The notes beneath the pieces were generated by a model. The model searched no databases. It saw only the letters and a list, made by a program, of their open reading frames with translations, and was not told the origin of the DNA. DNA of 64,000 nt from Candidatus Latescibacterota bacterium (lineage in GTDB: Bacteria > Krumholzibacteriota > Krumholzibacteriia > WVZY01), in the NCBI GenBank assembly GCA_011772205.1, contig WVZY01000006.1, positions 1-64,000 on the forward strand, written 5' to 3'. This document shows positions 63,816 through 64,000 of the stretch, in pieces (position 1 is the first letter of the stretch; every line of letters begins with the position of its first letter). Position numbers and translations under genes: made by a program.

Positions 63816-64000
63816 AACCACCCCTGCGATTATGAATTATGAATTTGTGCGAGTGCCGATCGGGCGACGGATGAAAGACGATCGTATATTTCGATTTTAC
63901 GAGTCTTAAGATACGTCCACCCAGCAGAGATGTCTATCTCAATCGCATAACAACGGTAAGCGGTCGTCTCCCAGCGGATTCTAAGAGCAACATTCCATGC
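63816..64000. other. Upstream region of pckA
   Basis: 185 bp to the window edge. It is AT-richer around 63,830-63,910, as expected for a promoter on the minus strand, but no pair of boxes is clear. No gene is recognisable before the window ends. Confidence 0.4.

Overview
The window is bacterial, moderately GC-rich, and joins two different kinds of DNA. Positions 1 to about 22,500 are an accessory island full of nucleases, toxins, XRE regulators and mobile-element debris. From 22,543 to the end it is ordinary chromosome: transport, cell wall, nucleotide, central carbon and Fe-S genes. Three secreted proteins end in a FlgD-like/type IX-like tail (NPFNP...YDxxGR...WDGxxxxGxxVxSGxYxxR) and a fourth ends in an IPTL-CTERM sorting signal. 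Together with a TatT-type TRAP operon, large secreted beta-propeller and beta-helix proteins and ATP-type PEP carboxykinase, this suggests a Gram-negative candidate phylum around the FCB group (Eisenbacteria, Krumholzibacteriota or Latescibacterota-like). No rRNA is present, so this placement is an inference.

Island (1-22,542). Two operons run leftward. Operon 1 (11,183 to 5,093) encodes a 1405-aa XRE-nuclease-helical repeat protein, a possible small protein, a GIY-YIG nuclease and a PD-ExK nuclease-like protein. Operon 2 (4,814 to 580) encodes an XRE-ImmA metalloprotease, a MazF-like RNase toxin, a TPR protein with a LA2681-like HEPN domain, and a second HEPN-like protein. A rightward set (14,068 to 17,765) repeats the same logic: a close paralogue of the PD-ExK protein, then XRE-ImmA, a PIN-domain RNase and a coiled-coil/helical protein. 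The core pattern PD-ExK, XRE-ImmA, RNase toxin, helical protein therefore occurs twice, in opposite orientations, with different toxins. Between them lie a membrane protein, an IS21 remnant and a tyrosine integrase.

The defence genes are bracketed by inverted copies of one repeat (58-513 on the minus strand; a partial copy at 17,860-18,028 on the plus strand). A third copy (ending at 22,509) is split by an IS110/IS1111-type element and runs into the anticodon arm of a tRNA-Pro gene that has lost its 3' half. A secreted LVIVD beta-propeller gene sits between the second and third copies.

Chromosome (22,543-64,000). In order: ABC exporter pair; rdgB, rph and murI; a GerMN protein and cell-wall amidase; smpB; tRNA-Leu(CAG) with its terminator; a broken multihaem cytochrome; the tatT-dctP-dctQ-dctM TRAP operon; a secreted metalloprotease/beta-helix protein; a 2-Cys peroxiredoxin cut short by an amber codon; malic enzyme with a phosphotransacetylase-like tail; two acyl-CoA dehydratase activase-type genes; a LytS/LytTR two-component pair; a heparinase II/III-like protein; an IPTL-CTERM subtilase; a glycosyltransferase; a GAF-GAF-PP2C phosphatase; a nicotinate phosphoribosyltransferase-like enzyme; NifU-like and Mrp Fe-S proteins; two methyltransferases; and pckA. 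Malic enzyme and PEP carboxykinase act at the pyruvate/PEP/C4 node, and the TRAP system could supply organic acids to it. All functional calls come from reading motifs by eye; no database search was run.
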